Positions 34,010 to 43,213 of a DNA stretch of 64,000 bases are shown here, in pieces (position 1 is the first letter of the stretch; each line of letters begins with the position of its first letter). Position numbers and translations under genes: made by a program. Source of the stretch: CAYQUC01 sp964514215 (GTDB lineage Bacteria > Pseudomonadota > Gammaproteobacteria > UBA6429 > Thiohalophilaceae); contig CAZEPW010000013.1 of NCBI GenBank assembly GCA_964514215.1, positions 1 through 64,000 on the forward strand, written 5' to 3'. Below the pieces are notes generated by a model that was given only the letters and a program-made list of their open reading frames with translations, was not told the origin of the DNA and made no database searches.

Positions 34010-35203
34010 TTATACGAATTGTCCTGCACACCAGCCAGAAGACCAGGCCCATTGGAAATTGTAACCACCAAGCCAGCCTGTCACATCAACGACTTCTCCA
34101 ATAAAATAAAGTCCAGGCACCTGTAGGCTTTGCATTGTTTTCGATGATAATGCATCACAATCGACACCTCCTTTAGATACTTCTGCCGTTCTGTATCCCT
34201 CAGTTCCATTTGGTTTGATATCCCAATGATGTATGCTCGTTGTTATTTTTTCGAATTGGTCGTGTGAGTTTGTCTGTAGTGTACTATTTATGATGTCGTC
34301 TGTTAGGAGTGCTTCAATTAAACGTTTTGGTAAATATTGAGACAGCAATGTTTTTACTTTTATCTGCGGAGTTTGTTGTTGTGTGTTTTTTAATGTCTCA
34401 AGTAAATTAATATCAGGTAATAAGTTGATAGATATTGGCTCACCAGGTGACCAGTAAGATGAAATTTGTAAGATGGCTGGACCACTTAAACCTCTATGAG
34501 TGAAAAGTATGTTTTCACGAAAACTTTGTTTATTCGTATTTACAATACTGTCGATTGCGATACCAGACAAGGGAGCAAAACGTTCTTTATCTATGGAGTG
34601 CAACGTAAAGGGAACTAGACCTGCTGTAACGGGCCATACTTTGATATCAAATTGTTCCGCAATTTTATAACCAAAAGGACTAGCTCCCATAGTTGGAATA
34701 GATAAACCACCGCTAGCAATTACAAGTGATTGACAATGAAATTTTTCAGTATCAGTTTCGATGATAAAGTGATTGTTTGATTCTTTAATTACTTTAACAA
34801 TATTGGTATTTAATTTGATAGTAGCTTTAATCTTTTCACATTCATTTAGTAATAAATTGAGAATGTCTTTTGAACTCTTATCGCAAAATAATTGACCGTG
34901 CTCTCGTTCATGGTATGGGATTTTATATTTTTCGACTAGAGTGATAAAATCCCATTGCGTATATCGACTTAATGCTGATTTACAAAAGTGGGCGTTGTGT
35001 GAAATATAATTTTCAGCACTGACATCATAGTTGGTAAAATTACAACGACCGCCACCAGACATGAGAATCTTCTTACCAGCTTTATTACTGTGATCTAAAA
35101 TCATTACAGAGCGATTTCGTTTGCCTGCTTCAATTGCGCACATTAATCCTGATGCACTGGCACCAATTATAATAACATCGGCTTGATTGTGATTTTGTAT
35201 CAT
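34010..35203 (-). CDS. BaiN/HI0933 family NAD(P)/FAD-dependent oxidoreductase
   Basis: A 397-residue flavoprotein. The FAD-binding Rossmann motif is GASASGLMCA (variant of GxGxxG) near residues 14-23, followed by the family-specific MSGGGRCNFTN near 49-59. A middle domain (about 190-330) and a C-terminal GGVDCDALSSKTMQ...LYFIGEVVDVTGWLGGYNFQWAW-type FAD segment complete it. HI0933-like proteins, such as E. coli YhiN, have no settled in vivo role; BaiN is linked to bile-acid chemistry in clostridia, which is unlikely here. The gene starts 17 bases after dbpA and is probably co-transcribed. A C-terminal relic of a related gene lies at 31095. Confidence 0.9.
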   Translation of the reverse strand: MIQNHNQADVIIIGASASGLMCAIEAGKRNRSVMILDHSNKAGKKILMSGGGRCNFTNYDVSAENYISHNAHFCKSALSRYTQWDFITLVEKYKIPYHEREHGQLFCDKSSKDILNLLLNECEKIKATIKLNTNIVKVIKESNNHFIIETDTEKFHCQSLVIASGGLSIPTMGASPFGYKIAEQFDIKVWPVTAGLVPFTLHSIDKERFAPLSGIAIDSIVNTNKQSFRENILFTHRGLSGPAILQISSYWSPGEPISINLLPDINLLETLKNTQQQTPQIKVKTLLSQYLPKRLIEALLTDDIINSTLQTNSHDQFEKITTSIHHWDIKPNGTEGYRTAEVSKGGVDCDALSSKTMQSLQVPGLYFIGEVVDVTGWLGGYNFQWAWSSGWCAGQFV

Positions 35204-35220
35204 GCAGTTGGGTTTTGAGT

Positions 35221-36642
35221 TTAGCGTAATTTTCGGGTTCGGAATTTACGTCCTTTTATTTTTCCTTCGCTTAATATTTTTAAAGCTTGTTTAGCGCTTG
35301 GGCGCTCAATCGCGACAAAAGCCAGATGGTCGAATATATCAATTTTTCCAATTTGTTTTGCGGGTATTATTTTGTTTGCTGTTAATGCTCCTAAAATATC
35401 ACCGGCTCGTACCTTGTCTTTGCGGCCACCGTTAATACATAAGGTGGCCATTATTGGTACAAGTTTAAAATGTTCGCGTGGTTTTAAGCTGGTGATATTA
35501 TCAATACGGACAGGGCTTTTTATATATTCTTCAATAGCAGTAACTTTTTTTGCCTCGGAAGGCATAAATAAACTCAGTGCCAAGCCGTCTTTATTGGCGC
35601 GTCCGGTGCGGCCAATTCGATGGACGTAAATTTCTGGATCCGGTGATAACTCAAAATTGATAACAGCTTCAAGATCTTTAATATCCAAGCCACGAGAAGC
35701 AACATCAGTTGCAATTAAAATAGAGCTACTTTTATTTGAAAATTGCACTAATACTTGGTTGCGCTCTTTTTGCTCTAAATCACCGTGTAAGGCGAGGGCA
35801 TGGTATCCCTGTTGCCATAAGTCATCGGCAAGTTCCTGACACTGGATTTTTCGATTACAAAAGACCACGGTCGATTCAGGCTTAAAATGTTGTATTAAGG
35901 ATATTAATGTTGTGCTGCGAGTATCATTTTGAATTTCATAAAATATTTGTTTAATCTTTTTATCATCATGCAGCGCTGCAACTCGTATATCAACCGGTGA
36001 TTGTTGGATAGCAGTACTAATTTCTTTGATTTCATCAGGGTAGGTAGCTGAAAATAATAATGTTTGTCGCTTATACGGCATCAGTTTAATAATTCGCATG
36101 ATGTCATCATGAAAACCCATGTCGAGCATGCGATCTGCTTCATCTAGCACCAAGGTTTTTAAGTTATCCAGTTGTAATGATGCCTTCTCTAAATGCTTTA
36201 AAATTCGACCCGGTGTCCCAACAACAATATGGGGTTGATGTTCGAGTGATGCTAGCTGTGGACCAAGTGGCGTGCCACCACATAAGGTTAATATTTTTGT
36301 ATTTGCAATGGCGCGAGCGAGTCGACGAATTTCGTTACTGACTTGCTCAGCTAATTCGCGAGTTGGGCATAATACCAATGCCTGCGTCGAGTAATTTTTT
36401 GTTTCAAGTTTATGTAATAAACCAATAGCAAATGCCGCTGTTTTGCCGCTACCTGTTTTAGCTTGAGCCAATAAATCTTTTCCATCGATAATCACCGGCA
36501 AACTTTGTGCTTGAATTGCGGTCATGGTTTTATAGTCGAGAGAGTTTATATTGGCTAAAAACTCTGGAGTTAGTGGTAATGTCGAGAAGGTATTTTTAGT
36601 CACGGTAAAGTCAATTTTTTTTGAAAAAGTAATGGTCCTCAT
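35221..36642 (-). CDS. dbpA: ATP-dependent RNA helicase DbpA
   Basis: A 473-residue DEAD-box helicase. Motifs: Q motif TAIQAQSLP, Walker A AKTGSGKT, motif Ia PTRELAEQ, DEAD in LDEADRMLD, SAT, ARGLDI-like SRGLDIKDL and HRIGRTGR. The C-terminal 75 residues form the DbpA-type RNA-binding domain (TLCINGGRKDKVRAGDILGAL and GKIKGRKFRTR) that targets hairpin 92 of 23S rRNA during 50S assembly. It is about 15 residues longer at the N terminus than E. coli DbpA. The flavoprotein gene follows after 17 bases. Confidence 0.95.
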   Translation of the reverse strand: MRTITFSKKIDFTVTKNTFSTLPLTPEFLANINSLDYKTMTAIQAQSLPVIIDGKDLLAQAKTGSGKTAAFAIGLLHKLETKNYSTQALVLCPTRELAEQVSNEIRRLARAIANTKILTLCGGTPLGPQLASLEHQPHIVVGTPGRILKHLEKASLQLDNLKTLVLDEADRMLDMGFHDDIMRIIKLMPYKRQTLLFSATYPDEIKEISTAIQQSPVDIRVAALHDDKKIKQIFYEIQNDTRSTTLISLIQHFKPESTVVFCNRKIQCQELADDLWQQGYHALALHGDLEQKERNQVLVQFSNKSSSILIATDVASRGLDIKDLEAVINFELSPDPEIYVHRIGRTGRANKDGLALSLFMPSEAKKVTAIEEYIKSPVRIDNITSLKPREHFKLVPIMATLCINGGRKDKVRAGDILGALTANKIIPAKQIGKIDIFDHLAFVAIERPSAKQALKILSEGKIKGRKFRTRKLR

Positions 36643-36704
36643 TATAACATTAGATACTGTTATAAAGCCCTATCTTTGTGATAATTTCAGATATATTACT
36701 GATT

Positions 36705-39206
36705 CTAATTTGCATTAAGGTGTTTCAATAATTGTTCTTCTATTTTTTCTTTTAGTAACGTAATGTCTATTGGTTTCGAAACATAGGAATCCATACCACT
36801 GGCTAAGCATTTTTGTTCGATATCGACCATTGCATTAGCCGAAATTGCAATGATTGGTATACTTGAAATAATTGGATCTTTATGTTCACGTATTAACCGT
36901 GTTAATTGATAACCATCCATTACCGGCATCGTGCAATCGCTTAGAATAAGGTCGTATTTATTGTTATTGATTAGTTCTAGTGCAATTTTACCGTTGGCTG
37001 CTATGTCAGAGTCATAACCAAATTTTTTAATTTGGAGTTGCAACATTTTTTGATTTGATAAGATATCTTCGACGATAAGGATTTTTATGGTGTCATTTTT
37101 TTGTAAGTCAACAGCATTGTTATTGACGGTTTCTTGGGAATCATATTGTACATCAATAACCGACAGTGGTATTTTAATGGTAAAAGTACTGCCGACATTT
37201 AACTCGCTGCTTGCTGATATTGAACCTTGCATTTCATAGAGTAATTTCTTGGTAACATATAATCCAATTCCAGTACCTTCAATATTGGTATATTCTTTAC
37301 CAAGACGGTTAAAGGGTTCAAATATCGCATCAAGTTTGTCTTGAGATATGCCAATGCCACTATCTGTAATATCTATTTGTGCATTGGAATTATCATTTTT
37401 GCATGATATTTTTATTGTGCCATTTTCTTTATTATATTTAATCGCGTTGGTTATTATATTGATAAAAACTTGTTTGATTGCAGTGCTATCAACAATAACT
37501 GAAAGGTTTTCAGAATTTTTGATATCAACCTCAATTGATATACCATGTTTAGCTTGAATTGGTTTAATCAAACTAATTGAGTCTTGTAATAAAGTACTAA
37601 GGTTGTTTGCTTGAATGTTTAGAAAATCAACATCATTTTCAATGCGAGATATATCAATTAAATCATTAACTAAAAATAAAAGATGGTTGCCCGCTTTGTT
37701 AATTTCATTAACACTATCTTTATGCTCTTTGTCTAAATCATCTTCCATTACGAGTAATTGTGAGAACCCAATAATTGCGTTTAACGGTGTTCGTAATTCA
37801 TGGCTCATTCTCGATAAAAATTCTGATTTAGCATTATTAGCCTTATCCGCATCGTTGCGTGATTTTTCAATCATCATGCTATATTGATTAAAGAGAGTAG
37901 CGAGTTGTCCTATTTCGTCATTAGTTGTTACGGGTAACGGCTCATGACTTTCTGCATTTATATTTTTTTCTAAAGCTTGGCCGGTAGTTTTTAATGGGTT
38001 CATTATTATTTTATTAAAAATAATGTAGACCAAAATAAAAATGATAAACATGGTTAACAATATCCAAAAAATTATATTCTTAGTTGTATTTTCAACTTTT
38101 GACATCATGATAGAGCGCGGAGTAATAATTGCGACAAACCAATGATATTTTGGCAGGTAATGGATAGATGCTATAGCATCTGTTTTAAGAAAAGGATCAT
38201 AATCAATGTATAATAGTGATGAGCCATACGATATACTGGCGGTGTGTTTTGATTTTATATCAACGGCAATTCTCATCGCTTCATTGTAATCAACTTGATA
38301 GCTTTCACGTTCAATAACTTTAGCGAGTTTTTTTATTGAGTTGTCTTCAGACGTTTTTGTTGAGTATTCAATTCGTTTGTTTTTTATGTGATCAGCATAA
38401 ATTGAAAAACCTTTATATTCTAAAATGAATTCTTTTAGCGTGAAATACTGACCGCTAGGCTTATTGTTTTTTATTAGATAAGGTTTGATGCGAGTATCGT
38501 CAGGAAACGATAAAAAAACATTGTTTCGATCTAATGCAAAAATATAGCCGTTGGTATAAGTGGTATGTTTTTTAAATAATTTATTTAATCCGCTAAGTTT
38601 AATATCAACTGTTGCAACGCCAGAAAATACACCTTTTTTATTTTTAAACGGTACTGTTGCAGTAACCATGGCTTCGTAGGAAAAGGGATCCATATACGAG
38701 CGAGACCAATAAGTACCACCCTCATTTATGTATTTAGCGGGAGCATACCATTCTTCATGCCGGTAGCCGTTACCCTTAGGGTCATTGTAATCATCGTAAT
38801 ATTTTAATTGCCCATTTGCTTCTCTGCCCCAAAAAAAACTGCGGCGTTTAACCGATTTTTTAAATTCAAAAGGCTCGGGCCAAATTCCACCACCTGCAAT
38901 GTGTGAATTTATGTCATTTTTGCCTAGTAATCGAGGAAATATGTCGTGATACAGTTTTTTTTGTTTGGGTAATTGTTTCCCTAATTCTGCCATGTTTTTG
39001 ACTAGGCGCTCAACCGAGGATAGGTGTTGTGAAACCCCGGCAATAATGGATGCAACTTCTTTTTTAATGACTTCTTGTTCTATTAGTGAAATTTCCTTGT
39101 GAACGATGGTTTTGAAGATAGCCATTAAGCAGATAACACTAAAGATGCTTATAAATATAAGCCCTAAGGTTGCTTTAGTCTTTAAGGATATTATCTTGCT
39201 ATTCAT
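36705..39206 (-). CDS. Hybrid sensor histidine kinase with periplasmic Cache-type domain
   Basis: An 833-residue membrane kinase. A first membrane helix (about 10-30) is followed by a large periplasmic region (about 35-375) with dCache features: EWYAPAKYINEGGTYWSRSYMDP and VTATVPFKNKKGVFSGVATVDIKLSGL. A second helix (about 380-402), HAMP, HisKA (SRMSHELRTPLNA, His about 468), HATPase_c (DSGIGIS, GTGIGLY) and a C-terminal receiver (LSDCTMPVMDGY, Asp about 757) follow. Double Cache domains bind small ligands such as amino acids, polyamines or carboxylates directly. Unlike the two kinases at 463 and 2868 it has no HPt. No response-regulator gene is adjacent. Confidence 0.92.
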   Translation of the reverse strand: MNSKIISLKTKATLGLIFISIFSVICLMAIFKTIVHKEISLIEQEVIKKEVASIIAGVSQHLSSVERLVKNMAELGKQLPKQKKLYHDIFPRLLGKNDINSHIAGGGIWPEPFEFKKSVKRRSFFWGREANGQLKYYDDYNDPKGNGYRHEEWYAPAKYINEGGTYWSRSYMDPFSYEAMVTATVPFKNKKGVFSGVATVDIKLSGLNKLFKKHTTYTNGYIFALDRNNVFLSFPDDTRIKPYLIKNNKPSGQYFTLKEFILEYKGFSIYADHIKNKRIEYSTKTSEDNSIKKLAKVIERESYQVDYNEAMRIAVDIKSKHTASISYGSSLLYIDYDPFLKTDAIASIHYLPKYHWFVAIITPRSIMMSKVENTTKNIIFWILLTMFIIFILVYIIFNKIIMNPLKTTGQALEKNINAESHEPLPVTTNDEIGQLATLFNQYSMMIEKSRNDADKANNAKSEFLSRMSHELRTPLNAIIGFSQLLVMEDDLDKEHKDSVNEINKAGNHLLFLVNDLIDISRIENDVDFLNIQANNLSTLLQDSISLIKPIQAKHGISIEVDIKNSENLSVIVDSTAIKQVFINIITNAIKYNKENGTIKISCKNDNSNAQIDITDSGIGISQDKLDAIFEPFNRLGKEYTNIEGTGIGLYVTKKLLYEMQGSISASSELNVGSTFTIKIPLSVIDVQYDSQETVNNNAVDLQKNDTIKILIVEDILSNQKMLQLQIKKFGYDSDIAANGKIALELINNNKYDLILSDCTMPVMDGYQLTRLIREHKDPIISSIPIIAISANAMVDIEQKCLASGMDSYVSKPIDITLLKEKIEEQLLKHLNAN

Positions 39207-39459
39207 CAGAATATTCGGTAATTATTGTTATTGTATCGGTATCGAAGAATCAGACTTGAGTGCTTTTAAGTGGTGCAATATGATTAAAAATTCTAGCTAA
39301 TTTAGTATGGATTATTAAATTTTGGCATTGAAATCCGATATAATAGCACCAGATTATGGGGGTTCGGGTTAAGGATTTACATGGTTTAAGCGGTTTTTGC
39401 CGTTTGTTATTAATCAGTCATAAAACATTTTATATAATGTTAAACATTAGAGAACACAC

Positions 39460-40824
39460 ATGAAAAAAGTAAATGGTGGAGAGCATATTGCTCCATGGGA
39501 AAAAGCCTTTGATAGTCTATTAAGCCCACTAGATGAATTTATCCACCGACAAACAACCAGTGGTGTGTTATTAATGTTATGCGCGATTATCGCGCTTTTT
39601 CTCGCCAATAGTCCGTGGAGTAGCGCTTATAAGCATTTTTTAGAAACGGTATTTACCATTGGATTTCCCGGTTTTCAATTATCCAAATCGATTCATCATT
39701 GGATTAATGATGGCTTAATGGCGATGTTCTTTTTTGTGGTGGGTTTAGAACTCAAACGCGAAATTTTGGTCGGTGAATTGGCTGATGCTAAGCAAGCGAT
39801 GCTACCTATCATTGCTGCTTTTGGTGGCATGATTGTTCCGGTTTTAATCTATATCAGCATTAATCCTAGTGGTGATGGATTGAATGGCTGGGGTATTCCT
39901 ATGGCCACTGATATTGCATTTGCATTAGGGGCCTTGGCGTTACTTGGTAAGCGTGTTCCAAAAAGTTTATTAACATTTTTAGTTGCACTTGCTATCGTTG
40001 ATGACTTAGGTGCGGTAACCGTTATTGCGTTATTTTATACTGATACCTTAAATTTAACTGCTCTTGCAGGTGTTGGAGTTATGTTGCTGTTATTAATTGC
40101 ATTAAACTTAGGGGGGATACGCCGACCGTTACCGTATATATTGTTGGGAATTGTTCTCTGGATAGCAATGTTATTAAGTGGAATTCACGCGACTCTTGCC
40201 GGAATTTTTCTGGCTTTTACAATCCCATTACGCCCCAAGTATGATCCAAAACGTTTTTTACGTCATATTAATGAAATGGTTGAAGAAATTAAAAACACGT
40301 TTCAACGTGAACCCAACATCGTTAAAAATGGTGAGTTACGCGCTAGAGTTCGCGCCTTAGGTGATGGTGTGCAATTAGTTCAAGCGCCGGCACAAGTTTT
40401 AGAGCACAATATGCATTTGCCATCAGCTTATATAATTATTCCAATTTTTTCGTTAGCTAATGCCGGTGTTCCTATTGATAGCTCGGTGTTTGGTGGAACC
40501 ATGACTCATAATGTCACTATCGGTATTGTTGCTGGCTTGGTGCTTGGCAAGTTAATCGGCATTGCGGGTTTTTCCTGGTTGGCTGTAAAAATGGGCGTAA
40601 CACGATTGCCTAAGGATATTAATTTTAAACACATTATCGGCGTTGCTTTGATGGGTGGGATTGGCTTTACCATGTCGATTTTTGTAGCCGAGTTAGGGTT
40701 TGTGCAAAATCAGCATGAGCTAATAATGGCCAAGACAGGTGTTTTACTGGCATCGTTAATTGCCGGTGTGTCCGGATTTTTATGGTTGTATTTTACAGCA
40801 AATAAAAATACCACAAAGGATTGA
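39460..40824 (+). CDS. nhaA: Na+/H+ antiporter NhaA
   Basis: A 454-residue antiporter that expels Na+ or Li+ in exchange for protons and helps with alkaline and salt stress. The conserved ion-binding Asp residues are in MATDIAFALG and VDDLGAV. The unwound-helix signatures and the final MGGIGFTMSIFVAEL are present. The enlarged loop around residues 260-310 (FLRHINEMVEEIKNTF...) makes it longer than E. coli NhaA (388), as in many marine and environmental bacteria. The upstream 250 bases hold a TATAAT at 39339-39344 without a matching -35 box. NnrS follows after 9 bases. Confidence 0.95.
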   Translation: MKKVNGGEHIAPWEKAFDSLLSPLDEFIHRQTTSGVLLMLCAIIALFLANSPWSSAYKHFLETVFTIGFPGFQLSKSIHHWINDGLMAMFFFVVGLELKREILVGELADAKQAMLPIIAAFGGMIVPVLIYISINPSGDGLNGWGIPMATDIAFALGALALLGKRVPKSLLTFLVALAIVDDLGAVTVIALFYTDTLNLTALAGVGVMLLLLIALNLGGIRRPLPYILLGIVLWIAMLLSGIHATLAGIFLAFTIPLRPKYDPKRFLRHINEMVEEIKNTFQREPNIVKNGELRARVRALGDGVQLVQAPAQVLEHNMHLPSAYIIIPIFSLANAGVPIDSSVFGGTMTHNVTIGIVAGLVLGKLIGIAGFSWLAVKMGVTRLPKDINFKHIIGVALMGGIGFTMSIFVAELGFVQNQHELIMAKTGVLLASLIAGVSGFLWLYFTANKNTTKD

Positions 40825-40833
40825 TAATAGCTT

Positions 40834-42039
40834 ATGTCTCAAATTGAAGAACCCGTTAAGCAATCATCAATTAATTCTAAATATGCATTTTTGGATTTAG
40901 CTTTCAGACCTTTTTTTCTCGGTGCGGCAGGTTTTGCAGTTTTTAGTATGCTTATCTGGACATGGATTTATTCGTTTGGAGGCAACATCACCGGCAATAC
41001 CATTTCACCGTTTGTGTGGCATGCTCATGAGATGATTTTTGGTTATAGTGTTGCAGTTATCGCTGGTTTTGTCTTAACCGCAATTCAAAATTGGACTGGA
41101 GTTGCAACGATTAAAGGAAAAGGTTTATTGGTTTTATTTTTAATTTGGATTATTGCACGCTTATTAGTCACCTTTCCTGTCTTTACACAACAAATAACAG
41201 CTTTGTTTGATATAACGTTTTATGCTTTATTATTGTATTTCGCTGTAAAACCAATATTAAAAGTTAAGCAATATAAACAACTTAGTATCGTAATAGTACT
41301 AATGCTTTTATTGCTTAGTAATAGCATTTATTATCTTGGCGTATTGCAGATAATTAATAATGGTATCTACATTGGTTTGTATAGCGGTTTGTATTTAATT
41401 TTATTATTAATTTTTATCATGGCGCGACGTGTTATTCCGTTTTTTATTGAAAAAGGTGTTGATGAAACTGTTCAGCTCAAGAATTTTAAATGGTTGGATG
41501 TAAGTAGTCTTATTTTTTTTGTTGCTTATGCAATGATCGATATATTCAAATTATCTCAAGACAGCTTAATGTTATTAGCGGGAGTATTATTAATGCTTCA
41601 CAGTATTCGAATGTTGGGTTGGTATACCAAAGGTATATGGAAAAAACCCTTGTTATGGAGTATTTATCTCGCTTATGGTTTTATAGTATTTGGTTTTGCA
41701 CTAAAGTTGATGATTCATTATTATGGTTTTACACCTTATTTAGAAATTCATTCCTTTACTGTTGGTGGTATAGCTTTGTTAACGTTGGGAATGATGTCTC
41801 GAGTGGCTTTGGGGCATACCGGACGAAATGTTTTTGAACCACCGAGCTCTGTTTTTTGGATTCTAGCTGTTCTGGCCGCAACCATATTTTTTAGGGTTAT
41901 CCTGCCGATTTTTATACCAGATTATTACTCGATTATTATTTTATTATCACAATTATTTTGGATCGCCGCATTTACGTTATTTTTAATTGTGTACTTTCCA
42001 ATTTTAATTAAAACTCGAATTGATGGGCGTCCAGGTTAA
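40834..42039 (+). CDS. nnrS: NnrS family haem-copper membrane protein
   Basis: A 401-residue protein with twelve predicted helices. Conserved family segments include FRPFFLGAA-type LAFRPFFLGAAGFAVFSM, VWHAHEMIFGY with its paired His, and IHSFTVGGIALLTLGMMSRVALGHTGR. NnrS protects cells against nitrosative stress by limiting formation of dinitrosyl-iron complexes, and it is typical of denitrifiers and their relatives. No nitrite or NO reductase genes are visible here. It probably shares a transcript with nhaA, with a 9-base gap. It ends two bases from the convergent GNAT gene. Confidence 0.92.
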   Translation: MSQIEEPVKQSSINSKYAFLDLAFRPFFLGAAGFAVFSMLIWTWIYSFGGNITGNTISPFVWHAHEMIFGYSVAVIAGFVLTAIQNWTGVATIKGKGLLVLFLIWIIARLLVTFPVFTQQITALFDITFYALLLYFAVKPILKVKQYKQLSIVIVLMLLLLSNSIYYLGVLQIINNGIYIGLYSGLYLILLLIFIMARRVIPFFIEKGVDETVQLKNFKWLDVSSLIFFVAYAMIDIFKLSQDSLMLLAGVLLMLHSIRMLGWYTKGIWKKPLLWSIYLAYGFIVFGFALKLMIHYYGFTPYLEIHSFTVGGIALLTLGMMSRVALGHTGRNVFEPPSSVFWILAVLAATIFFRVILPIFIPDYYSIIILLSQLFWIAAFTLFLIVYFPILIKTRIDGRPG

Positions 42040-42041
42040 AG

Positions 42042-42518
42042 CTAGGCTATCATTTTTTTCATGTGTAATAATACAATTTTATTGCCGCTAAGATCTTTTT
42101 TTATATCACAGGCATAAGGAATAAAATCAAAATTATTATACAGTAACAACGCAGGAGTATTGGTATTAAATACTGAAATGTTTATTTCAGGTAATTTATA
42201 TTTTTTATCAGCAATTTCAAGCATTTTTGACATTAGTTTTTTCCCTAAGCCTTTGCCTCGGTAACTTTCATCAATTACAACATTGCCTATAAACGCAGAT
42301 TTTCCTTTTTCGTAATTATAGAAATTAGCAAATCCAATGATTTTATTTTTATCTTCAATTACCGTTAACGCTTTTCTGAGATTAGCTATTTTTTTTACTT
42401 GGGCGGTGGTTAATGGAAAGGTTCCACTAGGGTAAATTAAAAACAATTCTTCTTTACTTTTTATTAGTTGGCATATTCCAGTAAAATCTTTGGCTGTAGC
42501 TTCGCGAAACTGATACAT
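42042..42518 (-). CDS. GNAT family N-acetyltransferase
   Basis: A 158-residue acetyltransferase with the acetyl-CoA binding strand and loop at VVIDESYRGKGLGKKLM (R/Q-x-x-G-x-G/A motif) and the usual NTNTPALLLYNNFDF tail. The substrate is unknown. It is the last gene of a three-gene minus-strand unit (alcohol dehydrogenase, PhyH-type dioxygenase, GNAT) with gaps of 17 and 9 bases. This suggests modification of a common small molecule. Confidence 0.88.
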   Translation of the reverse strand: MYQFREATAKDFTGICQLIKSKEELFLIYPSGTFPLTTAQVKKIANLRKALTVIEDKNKIIGFANFYNYEKGKSAFIGNVVIDESYRGKGLGKKLMSKMLEIADKKYKLPEINISVFNTNTPALLLYNNFDFIPYACDIKKDLSGNKIVLLHMKKMIA

Positions 42519-42527
42519 CGTTATATT

Positions 42528-43196
42528 TTAGTTTACCCATGTTAAATTTTCAGGAAGTTTATAATTGCTGTATTCGATGTGTATTATACGCCGATGGCAA
42601 GGATTAACAGATTTACTGGATGAATGTAGAATATGTGGTTTCATCATCACTAAATCACCCGCTTTTACTTCACAGAAATACGGTTCTTGCTTTGTTGTTA
42701 TTTCATTTACTTGTTTTTGAGACAATATCCCTAAATGATGGCTTTTGGGTATTACCTTTAAACAACCATTATTTTTATCTGAGTCATCTAAGTGCAGTCG
42801 AAAGGTTAACATTTGATTCAATACGTCTAACGGTGGTTGGACATGATTAATGTTATCCTTAATTGTCCAGGGTTCCCAGCCAATTATTTTAAGTTTTTTA
42901 TTTACCGCTATTGTTTTATCCTGATGCCAAGTAACGGCCCAATTTTTTACTGGTGTTTTATCAAAAAATATAACCCTAACTATTTTTGGTTTTGAGCCTA
43001 AAATTGAATGCGCTAAATCAATTAAATCTTTTGAATTAGACAATTTATCTATTGTCGTTAATTTTTTATTTGCATTTCTAATGCCATAACTCGGGTGTAT
43101 TTCAGTGAAATTATTAACTTCAGTAATAATCTCATTTATTATCGTATGTGATAGTTTGCTGGGTATTATTTCTACACCATGCTCATTTATATTCAC
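42528..43196 (-). CDS. Phytanoyl-CoA dioxygenase (PhyH) family protein
   Basis: A 222-residue Fe(II)/2-oxoglutarate oxygenase. The facial triad is readable as His91-x-Asp93 in TWHQDKT and a distal His in HILHSSS (about 188-191), with the 2-oxoglutarate-binding Arg in CHRRIIHIEY (about 202). LHLDDSDKNNGCLKVIP is a hallmark of the PhyH fold. It would hydroxylate a small organic substrate. In context it sits between an alcohol dehydrogenase and an acetyltransferase, compatible with a small pathway. The substrate is not known. Confidence 0.9.
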   Translation of the reverse strand: MNINEHGVEIIPSKLSHTIINEIITEVNNFTEIHPSYGIRNANKKLTTIDKLSNSKDLIDLAHSILGSKPKIVRVIFFDKTPVKNWAVTWHQDKTIAVNKKLKIIGWEPWTIKDNINHVQPPLDVLNQMLTFRLHLDDSDKNNGCLKVIPKSHHLGILSQKQVNEITTKQEPYFCEVKAGDLVMMKPHILHSSSKSVNPCHRRIIHIEYSNYKLPENLTWVN

Positions 43197-43213
43197 TTAT
43201 TTTCTCTTTAATA

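Noticed and set aside
39339..39344. TATAAT as promoter of nhaA
   Set aside because: The nearest TTGGCA is only 11 bases upstream, too close for a sigma-70 promoter, and no extended -10 is seen.
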